A DNA stretch of 64,000 nucleotides from Phycisphaerales bacterium (GTDB lineage: Bacteria > Planctomycetota > Phycisphaerae > UBA1845 > UTPLA1), in assembly GCA_020639075.1 (NCBI GenBank), contig JACKHI010000002.1, positions 558,001 to 622,000 of the forward strand. The letters are read 5' to 3'. The position numbers and the translations under genes were made by a program. This document shows positions 1-8,513 of the stretch, in pieces; position 1 is the stretch's first letter; each line of letters opens with the position of its first letter. The notes below the pieces were generated by a model. That model was not told the DNA's origin and made no database searches. It worked only from the letters and a program-made list of their open reading frames with translations.

Positions 1-4
1 CGAG

Positions 5-1438
5 GTGATGGAGTCGCGAAGCTGCGCCTATTTGCCTCTGATAGACATCTTGAGTCCGCCGGCTTCTCGTGACCTGATCGATGAACTCCTGACGAAAGAA
101 CCGAGTCACGTGATGTTTGCCATACAGTGGATTCGCGATCACGGCGAGACGGCATACGCGGACAGGCTCGCGGAGTTGGCGTTGACAGCGGATCCCGTTG
201 GTGCGTCAGCCACGGAGGCGCTGATTGAGTTCGGAGACGAACGCGCATGGCCCGCGGCGGTCCGGCTTCTGGAGAGCGATGTGCTGGACAGCTCCAAGCA
301 TAGCATGGGAATCCCCGGCCCATCAGCGGCATACGGCATCGGCGTGAAGCTGCAGAAACTGCGGGCGTCTCATCGGTCGCAAATGCACGCGATGCTGGCA
401 GCCGAGATGGAGGGCGGGATGCGTATTTGGATCGTCGTCGCTCTCACGGCGGCGCTGGCGCACGATCCCGAGGCTCCAGAACAGGACTTGCTCAAGAGCA
501 TCGCCCGGAATGAAGGCGCCCCACGGGCGGCGCAGATCCTCGCGGCCGTTGCGCTCTCCCATTTGGGCGATCGTGCGGCGTTGCCTGAGTTGAGGCGCCT
601 GGTGCGAGATTGCCTGCGACTCGGTTACTCATCATCGTATGGAACCTGTGTCGAGGGGGAGTTTCTGTACAGCCGCTCCTCCGTGTTCGATCGATTTCGC
701 AACAATGTCTTATCCAAGGATCACGACTGGATTGATCGAGCGTCCGCATTCCACGGCCTCTTCGGGCGGAGAATTGTCGAAAGCGTTATGGAGGACAGCA
801 GCATTATCGATGCGTTGCACGGGCTCGATGACGATTCGCTGGATGCCGAAATCGCGGACGCACTGATATCTTCGAGGGGCGAATGGAATCAAAACGCATA
901 CGGGATGCTCTTGCGTTGTCGTGGCATGGAAGGGTACCGGCTTGCGCAGGAGCGACTGGGGGCGCATGATCCCATTCGCGCGGCCTATTTGACTCGAACG
1001 CCTGAGCTCTTGTTGGGTGTCAAGATGACGCGTGACGAAGCGCTGGAAGTTCTGACATACAACAAGTTCCGTCTGCGGGATGAGGGTGTGCTGATTGTTC
1101 AGCACCGTCTGCATGAGGCGGCGGACCCGTTGGTAAAGCTGTTCGGTAAGTGCGACGACAGGTATGCGCCATATCGCGCGACGATCCTCGACCTGCTCTG
1201 CCGGCTCGGCGATCGCAGGGGGCTGGATCTCGCGGTGGATGACCCGCTGCTGTTTCTGCAGGTCGGCAAGTATCTGGACGCGCCATCTGTGCCGGTGATT
1301 GACGAATGGGGCTTCAAATTCAATCGCATCCAGGATGCGCTGGCGTTGATCGACTGGTATCGCGATCACCGAGAGGGGATGATCTGGGACGACGCGATTC
1401 GAAAATTCCGGTCATCGTCTGCACCGCGAGCTGGTTAG
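5..1438 (+). CDS. HEAT-like repeat protein, possibly 5' truncated
   Basis: The 477-residue product is rich in Ala/Leu/Arg helices arranged in short helical pairs, for example around residues 50-90 and 175-205, each with a Gly-Asp turn such as FGDERAWPAAVRLL and LGDRAALPELRRLV. This is the look of HEAT/PBS-lyase-like repeats, which usually act as protein-protein scaffolds. No signal peptide, membrane segment or catalytic motif is visible, so it is probably cytoplasmic. The frame is open to the window edge: a GTG at 5 and an ATG at 8 are the first visible starts, and the true start may lie outside. Function is unknown. Confidence 0.7.
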   Translation: MMESRSCAYLPLIDILSPPASRDLIDELLTKEPSHVMFAIQWIRDHGETAYADRLAELALTADPVGASATEALIEFGDERAWPAAVRLLESDVLDSSKHSMGIPGPSAAYGIGVKLQKLRASHRSQMHAMLAAEMEGGMRIWIVVALTAALAHDPEAPEQDLLKSIARNEGAPRAAQILAAVALSHLGDRAALPELRRLVRDCLRLGYSSSYGTCVEGEFLYSRSSVFDRFRNNVLSKDHDWIDRASAFHGLFGRRIVESVMEDSSIIDALHGLDDDSLDAEIADALISSRGEWNQNAYGMLLRCRGMEGYRLAQERLGAHDPIRAAYLTRTPELLLGVKMTRDEALEVLTYNKFRLRDEGVLIVQHRLHEAADPLVKLFGKCDDRYAPYRATILDLLCRLGDRRGLDLAVDDPLLFLQVGKYLDAPSVPVIDEWGFKFNRIQDALALIDWYRDHREGMIWDDAIRKFRSSSAPRAG

Positions 1439-1622
1439 GCGCATCGGCAGGCAGGATCAAGCCCGATCGTCCCGCCGCATACGACATTTCTGCATCACCG
1501 CCTTGAGTCTGCCCTTCGCGTGGCGCTGGCATTTGTAACAACGAGCGGCTTCTCAGCAACAAATTTGATTCGCCGTAATTTCGGTCCATATGATAGGTGA
1601 TGGGCTTTTGAGTAGTCACTTT

Positions 1623-1628
1623 AAGGAG
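1623..1628 (+). promoter_or_regulatory. Ribosome binding site of the dockerin/beta-helix gene
   Basis: A perfect AAGGAG lies 7 nt upstream of the ATG at 1636. It is the strongest Shine-Dalgarno sequence in this part of the window and decides the start against the in-frame alternatives further upstream. Confidence 0.75.
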
Positions 1629-1635
1629 ATCGGAA

Positions 1636-3825
1636 ATGGATCGTCATTGGGCCAATCGGGGAGTCACTGCGCTTTCATTCGTCGCCGCCTTCACAGTTGC
1701 AGGGGTTGCTGCTGCGCAAACGCCGTCGGGGATCCACTCGATGTGCGGCGTTGCCGTACCGTTCGCCGCCGGTGAACCGCGAGGCGGCGGCGGCAATGTG
1801 CTTGTTGTCGATTGCACGGGCGCCGACGGCGCGTCTACAACGATACAATCGGCGATCGATGCCGCGGTCGATGGTGATGAAGTCGTCATCATGCCGAATA
1901 CGTGCGATCCGCAGGGTCGCTGGAAGGAGCGAGTCGCGATTGTCGGTAAGGGGCTTACGCTGCGCAGCTCGGATCCTGTGGATCCGGCGACTGTCGACTC
2001 TACGATTCTGAGTGCAAACGTCGGAACAACGCCGATCATACGATTCGACGCTGCCGGTGTGACAGGCAGCGGGGGCGAGGCGCTTCAGTTCATTGTTGAC
2101 GGGCTCACGGTCCGTGACGGCAATGGAATTCTGGTGGCCGGGGGCATCGATACGACGGGCGGCGCCGTGACGATTCGACGCTGTGTGCTTCGCGAAAACC
2201 ATCGCGCGGCTAGGGTCAATCAGGGGGCTTCGCTGCTTGTTGAAGACTGCCGATTCGAGAATAACTCGACAGATTCGACTTCGTCCCCCAGTCTCGGTGC
2301 AGCGATCACAAGTCAGGGAAACGGCTCGGCACTTGTCAGGAACTGCGAATTCCTCGGGCATGCGAGTCTGGTCATGCGGTTTTACGACCCTTTCGCACCC
2401 AACCCGGTGTTGCCGTACTACGGTCGGCTGGAGACATGCGAGTTCCGAAATAACCAACGCACGCTCGTCATCGCTGAGTCGGTCGACATATTCGATTGTG
2501 CATTCATTACGAATACGGGCGACTGCATACAGTGCAATCGGCTGAACATCGACGAATCGGAATTCACCGGGAACAGCGGCAGCGCAAAAACCATTGAGGT
2601 CCTTGAACAGGCGACGATCGCGCGGTCCAGATTCACGATGAACTCGACGACCGCCGGTGCGATAATTCGCAGCAGCAACGCGAGCCTCGATCTTCAGGAT
2701 TGCGAATTCAGTGATCAGACCGGGGCGTACTGCGTCCAGCTTATTCAATCGCAGGGGAACATTTCGGACTGCGTGTTTTCGAACTTGCCCGGTCAGGCCG
2801 TGAGCGGCTCGCTCGCGGGCGATTTGACTATCGAGCGATGTGCGTTTCTCAACATCGAGCCCTCGTTTCGCTCCGCCCTGGAGATGCTTGACCCGTCGTT
2901 CGTTGTTCGAGACTCGGATTTCGTCGGCAATGTGAATCACACGTCGGAAGGCGGCGCTGCGCGCGTACGCGGGGGCACGTTTGAACGATGTCGCTTTGAA
3001 GGCAATTCGTCGGTCAGTTCGGGCGGCGCCATCTACGCGACGGGTGCGACGACGATTCGAAACTCGCAGTTTCTGGGCAATACGGCGATGAGCCGCGGCG
3101 GCGCGATCATGATGTCCGACGGGGCCGTCAGGAACTGCCTCATCGCCGGAAACACGGCTCATACGTACAGCGGCGCCATCTTTTGCACCGTTGCGGGCGT
3201 TACGGGCTGTACGATCGTCGGGAATCGAAATTTCCAGCCGAATTCGACGTCATATGCGTCGCAGCTCACGAATTCGATCGTCTGGGGGAATCGGTGCATT
3301 GCTGATGACACGTATGACAACGCGGTCCTCGCGTTGGGGGTCAAGAACAGCCTTGTCGATGGGCGGATCACGAAGCTCGTTCAGGTCACGCCGATTGTGT
3401 CGGACACGATCATTGACGGCGAACCGGGGTTCGTCGATCCGGGGAACTGGGACGACATGGGAACGCCTGACGATCGTTCGGACGACGTGTTTGTGTTGGG
3501 CGATTACCACCTGCTGTCCGAGAGCCCGTGCATCGACGGCGGGAATCCGGCGTTTGTGCCCACGGCCGGCGAAGAAGACTTCGACGGCGAGGCGCGCGTG
3601 CAGGGTTGTCGCGTCGATATGGGAGCGGATGAGTTCACCGACATGGGTTACGTGATCGGCGACGTCAACGGGGACGGGGTCGTGACGCTTGAGGACCTGC
3701 CTGAATTCGTCGCCAAGTTGCTTGCGCCCCGCGGTCTCGGAAGCTGCGCCGCCGACATTAACGAGGACGGGCGCACGGACGGTCTCGACGCGGCGGGGAT
3801 GATTGCATTGCTGACAGGGATTTGA
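1636..3825 (+). CDS. Secreted right-handed beta-helix protein with choice-of-anchor-Q-like and dockerin-like C-terminus
   Basis: The 729-residue product starts with a signal peptide (hydrophobic stretch about residues 12-26, cleavage likely after AAAQ). From about residue 60 to 560 it consists of short beta-strand repeats of the PbH1 type, with recurring patterns such as DCRFENNS, NCEFLGH and RNSQFLGNT, typical of a parallel beta-helix. A region ending in DMGADEF (about 625-668) matches the choice-of-anchor Q pattern seen in planctomycete secreted proteins. The last 56 residues hold two dockerin-type calcium loops, GDVNGDGVVTLEDL and ADINEDGRTDGLDA. It is probably exported and calcium-binding, possibly acting on or adhering to polysaccharide, but no catalytic residue can be assigned. 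It stands alone, with no neighbour in the same operon. Confidence 0.85.
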   Translation: MDRHWANRGVTALSFVAAFTVAGVAAAQTPSGIHSMCGVAVPFAAGEPRGGGGNVLVVDCTGADGASTTIQSAIDAAVDGDEVVIMPNTCDPQGRWKERVAIVGKGLTLRSSDPVDPATVDSTILSANVGTTPIIRFDAAGVTGSGGEALQFIVDGLTVRDGNGILVAGGIDTTGGAVTIRRCVLRENHRAARVNQGASLLVEDCRFENNSTDSTSSPSLGAAITSQGNGSALVRNCEFLGHASLVMRFYDPFAPNPVLPYYGRLETCEFRNNQRTLVIAESVDIFDCAFITNTGDCIQCNRLNIDESEFTGNSGSAKTIEVLEQATIARSRFTMNSTTAGAIIRSSNASLDLQDCEFSDQTGAYCVQLIQSQGNISDCVFSNLPGQAVSGSLAGDLTIERCAFLNIEPSFRSALEMLDPSFVVRDSDFVGNVNHTSEGGAARVRGGTFERCRFEGNSSVSSGGAIYATGATTIRNSQFLGNTAMSRGGAIMMSDGAVRNCLIAGNTAHTYSGAIFCTVAGVTGCTIVGNRNFQPNSTSYASQLTNSIVWGNRCIADDTYDNAVLALGVKNSLVDGRITKLVQVTPIVSDTIIDGEPGFVDPGNWDDMGTPDDRSDDVFVLGDYHLLSESPCIDGGNPAFVPTAGEEDFDGEARVQGCRVDMGADEFTDMGYVIGDVNGDGVVTLEDLPEFVAKLLAPRGLGSCAADINEDGRTDGLDAAGMIALLTGI

Positions 3826-3898
3826 CGGGCTCAGAGAGGGTGTAAATTCCGCGGCATGAGCCGGTTGTTCATCATGGGAGCGACTGCGGCTATGCGCA

Positions 3899-4120
3899 TC
3901 ACGAGCACGGCGCGTCGTCGCTACGGAATGTCGCTCGGACCTGTTCGATGAGACCGTCAAGATCGCCGTCGCAGTGCTTCTTCGCGAAGTGCGAAAGGGG
4001 GACGGGCGGCGGGTTGTCCTTGCAGCTCTGACACATGCCGTGGGATGCCAGCACATCGAACGCGCTGGGGTGCGTTGAGAGCAAGTCGCGTACCGTTGTA
4101 TTGCCGTCGATGTTCAGCAT
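3899..4120 (-). CDS. Small ScdA_N/DUF1858-like domain protein
   Basis: This 73-residue protein is essentially a single small domain: TTVRDLL near the N-terminus, then a short helix, then GMCQSC followed by a Pro-rich turn and a helix, LDGLIEQVRATF. The arrangement (TV.ellst.P.a..vl...G..C..C) resembles the N-terminal domain of ScdA/YtfE-type proteins and the DUF1858 redox-disulfide domain, here free-standing. The CxxC (C-Q-S-C, about residues 30-33) and a third Cys near residue 50 could bind metal or form a disulfide. It lies alone between the convergent dockerin gene and a 413-bp gap. No good Shine-Dalgarno is visible, so the call is moderate. Confidence 0.6.
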   Translation of the reverse strand: MLNIDGNTTVRDLLSTHPSAFDVLASHGMCQSCKDNPPPVPLSHFAKKHCDGDLDGLIEQVRATFRSDDAPCS

Positions 4121-4533
4121 GAAAATCAGAACCCCACTGATGACGCACGCCGCCTGTCACGTCGGCGGGAGGGTGTATGGGCTCCAGCGGAATCAGCGTG
4201 ACAACGTCTTGCGAGTGCCTTGAAGCGGAATGAAGTGTACGACTGCGTCGGTCGCTCGTCCAGATGAAGACCGAATGCAGCAGTCCGAAGTGTGTTTGTG
4301 ACCTGAATGATGCCGGGCTTTCGGGAGCGGTTGCTCGCCAGTCGAGAGGCGCGAGCTGGAGTCACTGCATTAGCGCAGAGCGATCGCATCTTCCGCTGTT
4401 GTCTATGGGATTTGATGCCTATGTCTGAAAGCGTGCAACACACGCCAGCCGATCGCGGCCGATATCGGCAGGTGCCCCGTACGTACCGGATCGCTCTGAG
4501 AGTGCGCTTACGGGTAATGTGCGACTGCGTTGA
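4121..4533. other. 413-bp region without a recognisable gene
   Basis: Between the ScdA_N-like gene and the end of the sigma factor gene, both on the minus strand, I see no credible coding region, RNA gene or strong terminator. The reading frames present have basic, Arg/Ser-rich composition typical of non-coding frames. It presumably carries the promoter of the small minus-strand gene. Confidence 0.5.
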
Positions 4534-5316
4534 TTAGGCGACCATTTCGGCGGCTTCTTCCTTGAAGCGGCGTCTGAGTCGGCCGATTACGTCCTTGTGG
4601 ATCTGGCTGACGCGGGATTCGGAGAGGTCGAGGACCAATCCGATTTCAGCCATCGTCAGGCCTTCGGTGTAGTAGAGCACGAGGACGAGACGTTCTTCGT
4701 GGTTGAGGCCTCGCGTGATGAAGTCGGTGAGCATCTGCCGGCTGACGCGTTGTGACGGATCGACGGCCGCAGTGTCGGCGATGTCCCAGCCGCCGGGGGA
4801 GCCGCGATGCTGGCTGTCGTCGTCGCTTTGGACGGCGGAAAGGTGGACTTCATGTCCAAGCCGGCTGAGGCGCGAGAGTTCGGAGTATCGTTCGCGCGAC
4901 ATGTCCATCTTGGTGGCGATTTCCTCTTCTGTCGGCGGTCGACCGAGGGAGGAGTCGAGGAGTTCCTTCTGCTTCATCCTCTGCTTCTCGAAGCTGCGGA
5001 CAGTGCGGGACTGACCGTCGAGGGTGCGAAGCCAATCCATGACGGCGCCGTGGATGCGCTGCTGGCAGAAGGTCTCGAATTTGGCCTTGTGAGAGGGATC
5101 GTAGGCCTGGACGGCTTCCATGAGACCGTCGTATCCGGCGGAGCAGATTTCGTCGTAGCTGACTTGTGCCGGCAGCTTTTGGGCGAGCCGGGCTGCAAGC
5201 ATATGAACGATGGGGCGATAGTGCTCAACCAAGCGATTTCGCAGCGCGATCGGATGACCCGTGCCAAGATACTCTTTCCAAAGCGCTACAACTTCTTTGG
5301 TCGGTTTCGCCATCAT
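4534..5316 (-). CDS. RNA polymerase sigma factor, FliA/WhiG (sigma-28) family
   Basis: The 260-residue product contains sigma-70 regions 2, 3 and 4 in order. Region 2 spans about 20-95 and includes YDEICSAGYDGLMEAV and the RIHGAVMDWLR helix characteristic of the FliA/WhiG/SigB-type group 3 factors. Region 3 begins at GRPPTEEEIATKM, and region 4 is near the end with the helix-turn-helix LTMAEIGLVLDLSESRVSQI. I start it at 5316 (MMAKPT) because GGAG lies 6 nt upstream, although the frame stays open to 5361. It directs RNA polymerase to a dedicated promoter set. No flagellar or anti-sigma gene (FlgM) lies nearby, so its regulon cannot be inferred from context. Confidence 0.92.
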   Translation of the reverse strand: MMAKPTKEVVALWKEYLGTGHPIALRNRLVEHYRPIVHMLAARLAQKLPAQVSYDEICSAGYDGLMEAVQAYDPSHKAKFETFCQQRIHGAVMDWLRTLDGQSRTVRSFEKQRMKQKELLDSSLGRPPTEEEIATKMDMSRERYSELSRLSRLGHEVHLSAVQSDDDSQHRGSPGGWDIADTAAVDPSQRVSRQMLTDFITRGLNHEERLVLVLYYTEGLTMAEIGLVLDLSESRVSQIHKDVIGRLRRRFKEEAAEMVA

Positions 5317-5642
5317 GGAACACTCCGTTGTTCTCACGGAACGAATGTGCGTTGGGCGCACGAACGTCCCTGAATCCGTTCGAAGGCCAACCGGGTCGCT
5401 TGTGAAAGCTTGATATGTCGGGTGAATTCGAGCCAGGCATCCTTGCCTGAAAATGAAAAGGCCTCCCTTTGAAATTGCGGCTTTGGAATCCTACCACGGG
5501 AGTCATTCTTGCCAAGTCAAAAATCTGTTCGCAAACAAAAATTTTCTGGAGTGGCGGCGAACGATCGGACGATGGGTATGGGTTTGTTCGTAGCGGGATG
5601 TGCAGCGCAAATGTTGCGCGGCACGGGGTTGAATACAAGCGT
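5317..5642. other. 326-bp intergenic region upstream of the sigma factor gene
   Basis: It separates the end of the kinase gene from the start of the sigma factor gene, both on the minus strand. I see no gene in it. GGAG at 5323-5326 is the sigma gene's ribosome binding site; the promoter presumably lies in the remaining sequence, but no convincing -35/-10 pair could be fixed by eye. Confidence 0.5.
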
Positions 5643-6938
5643 CTATTTCGCGAATGCGAGAATGAGAATCAGCATGACGATGGCGATGAATTCGATGCCT
5701 GCGACGGCGGCGAGCCACGTGGGGTAGGAAGCCGCGGGCGCCGGTGCATGATGGCGTCGCTGCGACGGGTGCATGCTGTCGTTGTAGTAGTCCTCGGCTT
5801 CGGCGCCGTCGGCGAGGTTCTCGAGGAGACCGTCGCGAAGCTTTGTCCTGGCTTCGAGCGGGGGCTTGCCGTCGCGGACGCGTTCGAGGTCGACGATCAG
5901 GTCGGACGTGGACGCGTATCGATGATCGCGGTTCTTGGCGAGCATGCGTTCGACCACTTCGGCGAGGCCCGTGGAGATCGACTTATTGATGTGGTCCGGC
6001 GGCACGAGCGGTTGTTTGAGGTGTTTCTGCATGATGGCGGTGGGCGTTGGACCTTCGAAGGGAACGCGTCCCGTCAGCATGTGGTAGAGGGTGCCGCCGA
6101 GGGAGTAGATATCGGCGCGAAAGTCGACGTCCATGACACCGCGAATCTGCTCGGGCGAGATGTAGTAGGGCGTGCCGAAGGCGCGCCCTTTCTCGGCTTC
6201 GGCGGCGGCGACGTCGTCGGCCTGCCGGGCGAGACCCATGTCGGCGAGCTTCGCGGTGCCGTCCTTCGTCAGCATGATGTTCTTTGGCTTGACGTCGCGG
6301 TGGATGAGGCCTCGCTGATGCGCGTGTTCCAGGGCGCGGGCGATCTGCAGGATGATCTTCAGGCCGTCCTCTTCCGTATAGGTCTTGTTCTTCACGAGTC
6401 GGTCGTAAACCGTGTCGCCGTCGACGAATTCCATGACGAAGTAGTGATAGCCGCCGTATTCGCCGACGTCGATCGCCTGAACGATGTTGTTGTGGTTCAT
6501 GCGGGCCGCCGCCTGTCCTTCCTTGTAGAAGCGGTCGACGAACTCGACGTCCTCGCTAAGGCGTTTGGGGAGGATCTTGATGGCAACGATGCGATCGAGT
6601 GACAGCTGTCGGGCCTTATAGACGCTGGCCATCGCGCCGGCGCCGATTTTCTGCATGATCTTGAAGCCGGGGATCTGCTGGACGGACGGGGCGAGTGAAT
6701 CGTCGGGGGATGGATTGATGAGGCGTTTGAGTTGCGACGCGGTGATAACGCCGGTCTTCACCATGATTCGTCCGAGATCGTAGACCTTACCTTCGGCTGC
6801 AAGTTCTTCCTGTTTCTTGATGCAGGCCTGGATCTCTTCAGGCGTCGCGAGTCGCGCGTCGACGGCGCGCCTGCCGACTTGCGATCCGGCGGACGAACCC
6901 GTCTTTTTTGTTTCCGCTGCTGCGGGATCCGCGGCCAT
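5643..6938 (-). CDS. Membrane-anchored serine/threonine protein kinase
   Basis: The 431-residue protein has an N-terminal helical module (about 30-75, ATPEEIQACI...LGRIMV) resembling the GspE/PilB N-terminal (MshEN-like) domain often fused to planctomycete kinases, then a complete Hanks-type kinase domain (about 91-355). It has the glycine-rich loop GAGAMASVYKA, Lys121, the catalytic loop HRDVKPKN (Asp215) and SPEQ in place of APE. The Mg-binding DFG is DMG (233-235), an accepted variant. A single membrane helix lies at about 407-430 at the very C-terminus, so the kinase domain probably faces the cytoplasm as a tail-anchored protein. It phosphorylates Ser/Thr of unknown partners; the sigma factor gene is the next gene downstream, 326 bp away. 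Confidence 0.93.
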   Translation of the reverse strand: MAADPAAAETKKTGSSAGSQVGRRAVDARLATPEEIQACIKKQEELAAEGKVYDLGRIMVKTGVITASQLKRLINPSPDDSLAPSVQQIPGFKIMQKIGAGAMASVYKARQLSLDRIVAIKILPKRLSEDVEFVDRFYKEGQAAARMNHNNIVQAIDVGEYGGYHYFVMEFVDGDTVYDRLVKNKTYTEEDGLKIILQIARALEHAHQRGLIHRDVKPKNIMLTKDGTAKLADMGLARQADDVAAAEAEKGRAFGTPYYISPEQIRGVMDVDFRADIYSLGGTLYHMLTGRVPFEGPTPTAIMQKHLKQPLVPPDHINKSISTGLAEVVERMLAKNRDHRYASTSDLIVDLERVRDGKPPLEARTKLRDGLLENLADGAEAEDYYNDSMHPSQRRHHAPAPAASYPTWLAAVAGIEFIAIVMLILILAFAK

Positions 6939-7285
6939 CCTGGACGCCCTCGCTTCGGCTCTCTCTTGGTCTCTATTCGTTCGTCACGCGCCGGAAGCCG
7001 GCGCAGAATTTGCCGAGGCATTTTGGCGGGCAATGCACTGATGGGCAACCGGCCAATGACACTCGGGGATGGTTTTGAGTCCTCCGCTTGATTCGGGGCA
7101 TTTGCTCGATCGCCACAAACCGGCCAAACGCGAACGCCATCCATCTAAAGCCTATGCTCCACGATGCTCTAAAATCAATCCGGGCCGAAAGAAACGACGA
7201 TCCGCGTCAGGCTGCGGCGTCGGGTTTGTGATCGTCGGGCGGGGCCTTTTCGGACGGTTCAAAATCGGTGCAATTGTTAACGAAT
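6939..7285. other. 347-bp intergenic region upstream of the kinase gene
   Basis: No gene is supported here. It separates the end of the epimerase gene from the kinase start, both on the minus strand, and must hold the kinase promoter if the two are not co-transcribed. No clear terminator hairpin was found by eye. Confidence 0.5.
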
Positions 7286-8479
7286 TCAGAACCGCGTGAT
7301 CTCCGGCTCGACCACGCCGAGGCGCCTTAGCCGAGCGGGATCCACGCGGATGCCCAGCCCGAAACCGGTCATGGGTCGCCAGCGTCCGCCGAGGCCGAAG
7401 CGGACTGGACGGGCGACGACATCGTCGGAAAGGAGGAGCCTGCCGAAGCTCCCTTCGGCGCGGCGAACGCCCGGCGTCATTTGAAGGAACCATCGGGCGG
7501 CGGCGGAGAGGATGCTGGTTTCACCGACCATGCAGCCGAGCTGGACCGGTATTTCGTGTCGGCTCGCGACGACGGCGAGTTTGATTGCCGGGATCAGGCC
7601 TCCGTTCTTACTGAGTCGGATGTTGAACCAACCGGCGCCGCCGGCGTCGAGAAGCGCTTCCGCGTCGATCATGGTGATGAGCGACTCGTCGGGCATGAGG
7701 GGGAAGGGAGATTCGTCGGCGAGCCGGCCCCAGTGTTCGGCGGCGATTTTCGGCAAGGGCTGTTCGACGGCCTGGATCGGCAGGTCGCGCCAGGCGTAGA
7801 GTTTTTTCTTCGCGGCGTCGACGTCCCATGCCATGTTGGCGTCGATCGTGAGCGTGGCGGTGCGGCTCGCGAGGGGATTGCGGAGTACTTTGCAGACGGC
7901 GCGGAGGCGGGCGTCGTCATCGTCGTCGCCGACTTTGACTTTGTAGTTCGTGATTCGGGCCAAACGAGCGATGCGTGCGAGCTTCGCGGATTTTCTCGGC
8001 GCGCCAGAGGGCAGAACGATCGTGTAGCGGCAGGTGTCGCGGCTGCCGGGCGGTTCGAATCCCCGTTGTTCGAAGTACCCGGCGATGGATTCGAGTGTGC
8101 GTTGGAAGGCTGTGCTGTAGGCGTCGAGCAGAGCGATCTCGACGGCGGCGCGGGCGGCGGTGATGGGTTGGCCGTTGTCGTCGATGGTGGGCAGGGCGGC
8201 GGCGGCTTCGATGGCTTCGCCGAAGTTGGCCGGGTGCGTGTTGATCAGGAGCGGGAGAAAGATCTCGCGGATCGAGCGCATGACGTCGGCGGGTGATTCG
8301 CCGGAGACGTATTCGCGCGGGTGGGTTTCGCCGTAACCCACTGTGCCGTCGGCGAGTTCGACGCTGAAGACGATTGGCTCGCTGCAGACGCGCTGGGCCG
8401 CGGCGTGGCCGACTTTTCGGCGCATGGGGATGGCGAGGGAGTGAATCTCGCAGGTGCGGATAGGGAGCGGGCGCGACAT
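7286..8479 (-). CDS. Enolase-superfamily epimerase (muconate cycloisomerase / dipeptide epimerase-like)
   Basis: The 397-residue product has the usual length and all landmarks of the mandelate racemase/muconate lactonizing enzyme group: an N-terminal capping domain (about 1-130), then the barrel with KVKVG (the KxK general base), DANMAW, VEQPL and PDES for the three Mg ligands, and RLSKNGG carrying the opposite Lys. Such enzymes abstract the proton alpha to a carboxylate. The two-Lys arrangement is typical of the MLE subgroup, which includes L-Ala-D/L-Glu and other dipeptide epimerases, o-succinylbenzoate synthase and cycloisomerases. The substrate cannot be read from the sequence. The next gene downstream on the strand is the kinase; upstream, 34 bp away, is a transporter. 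Confidence 0.88.
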   Translation of the reverse strand: MSRPLPIRTCEIHSLAIPMRRKVGHAAAQRVCSEPIVFSVELADGTVGYGETHPREYVSGESPADVMRSIREIFLPLLINTHPANFGEAIEAAAALPTIDDNGQPITAARAAVEIALLDAYSTAFQRTLESIAGYFEQRGFEPPGSRDTCRYTIVLPSGAPRKSAKLARIARLARITNYKVKVGDDDDDARLRAVCKVLRNPLASRTATLTIDANMAWDVDAAKKKLYAWRDLPIQAVEQPLPKIAAEHWGRLADESPFPLMPDESLITMIDAEALLDAGGAGWFNIRLSKNGGLIPAIKLAVVASRHEIPVQLGCMVGETSILSAAARWFLQMTPGVRRAEGSFGRLLLSDDVVARPVRFGLGGRWRPMTGFGLGIRVDPARLRRLGVVEPEITRF

Positions 8480-8513
8480 GGGGAGGAGTGTAACGGGATT
8501 GACGCGTCCGGCG

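Noticed and set aside
4121..4533. Small protein gene in the gap upstream of the ScdA_N-like gene
   Set aside because: All frames here are short or Arg/Ser-rich and lack a ribosome binding site.
8050..8062. GGTTCGAATCC, a tRNA T-loop-like sequence on the plus strand
   Set aside because: It lies within the epimerase coding sequence and no matching acceptor stem, D-arm or anticodon arm could be folded around it.
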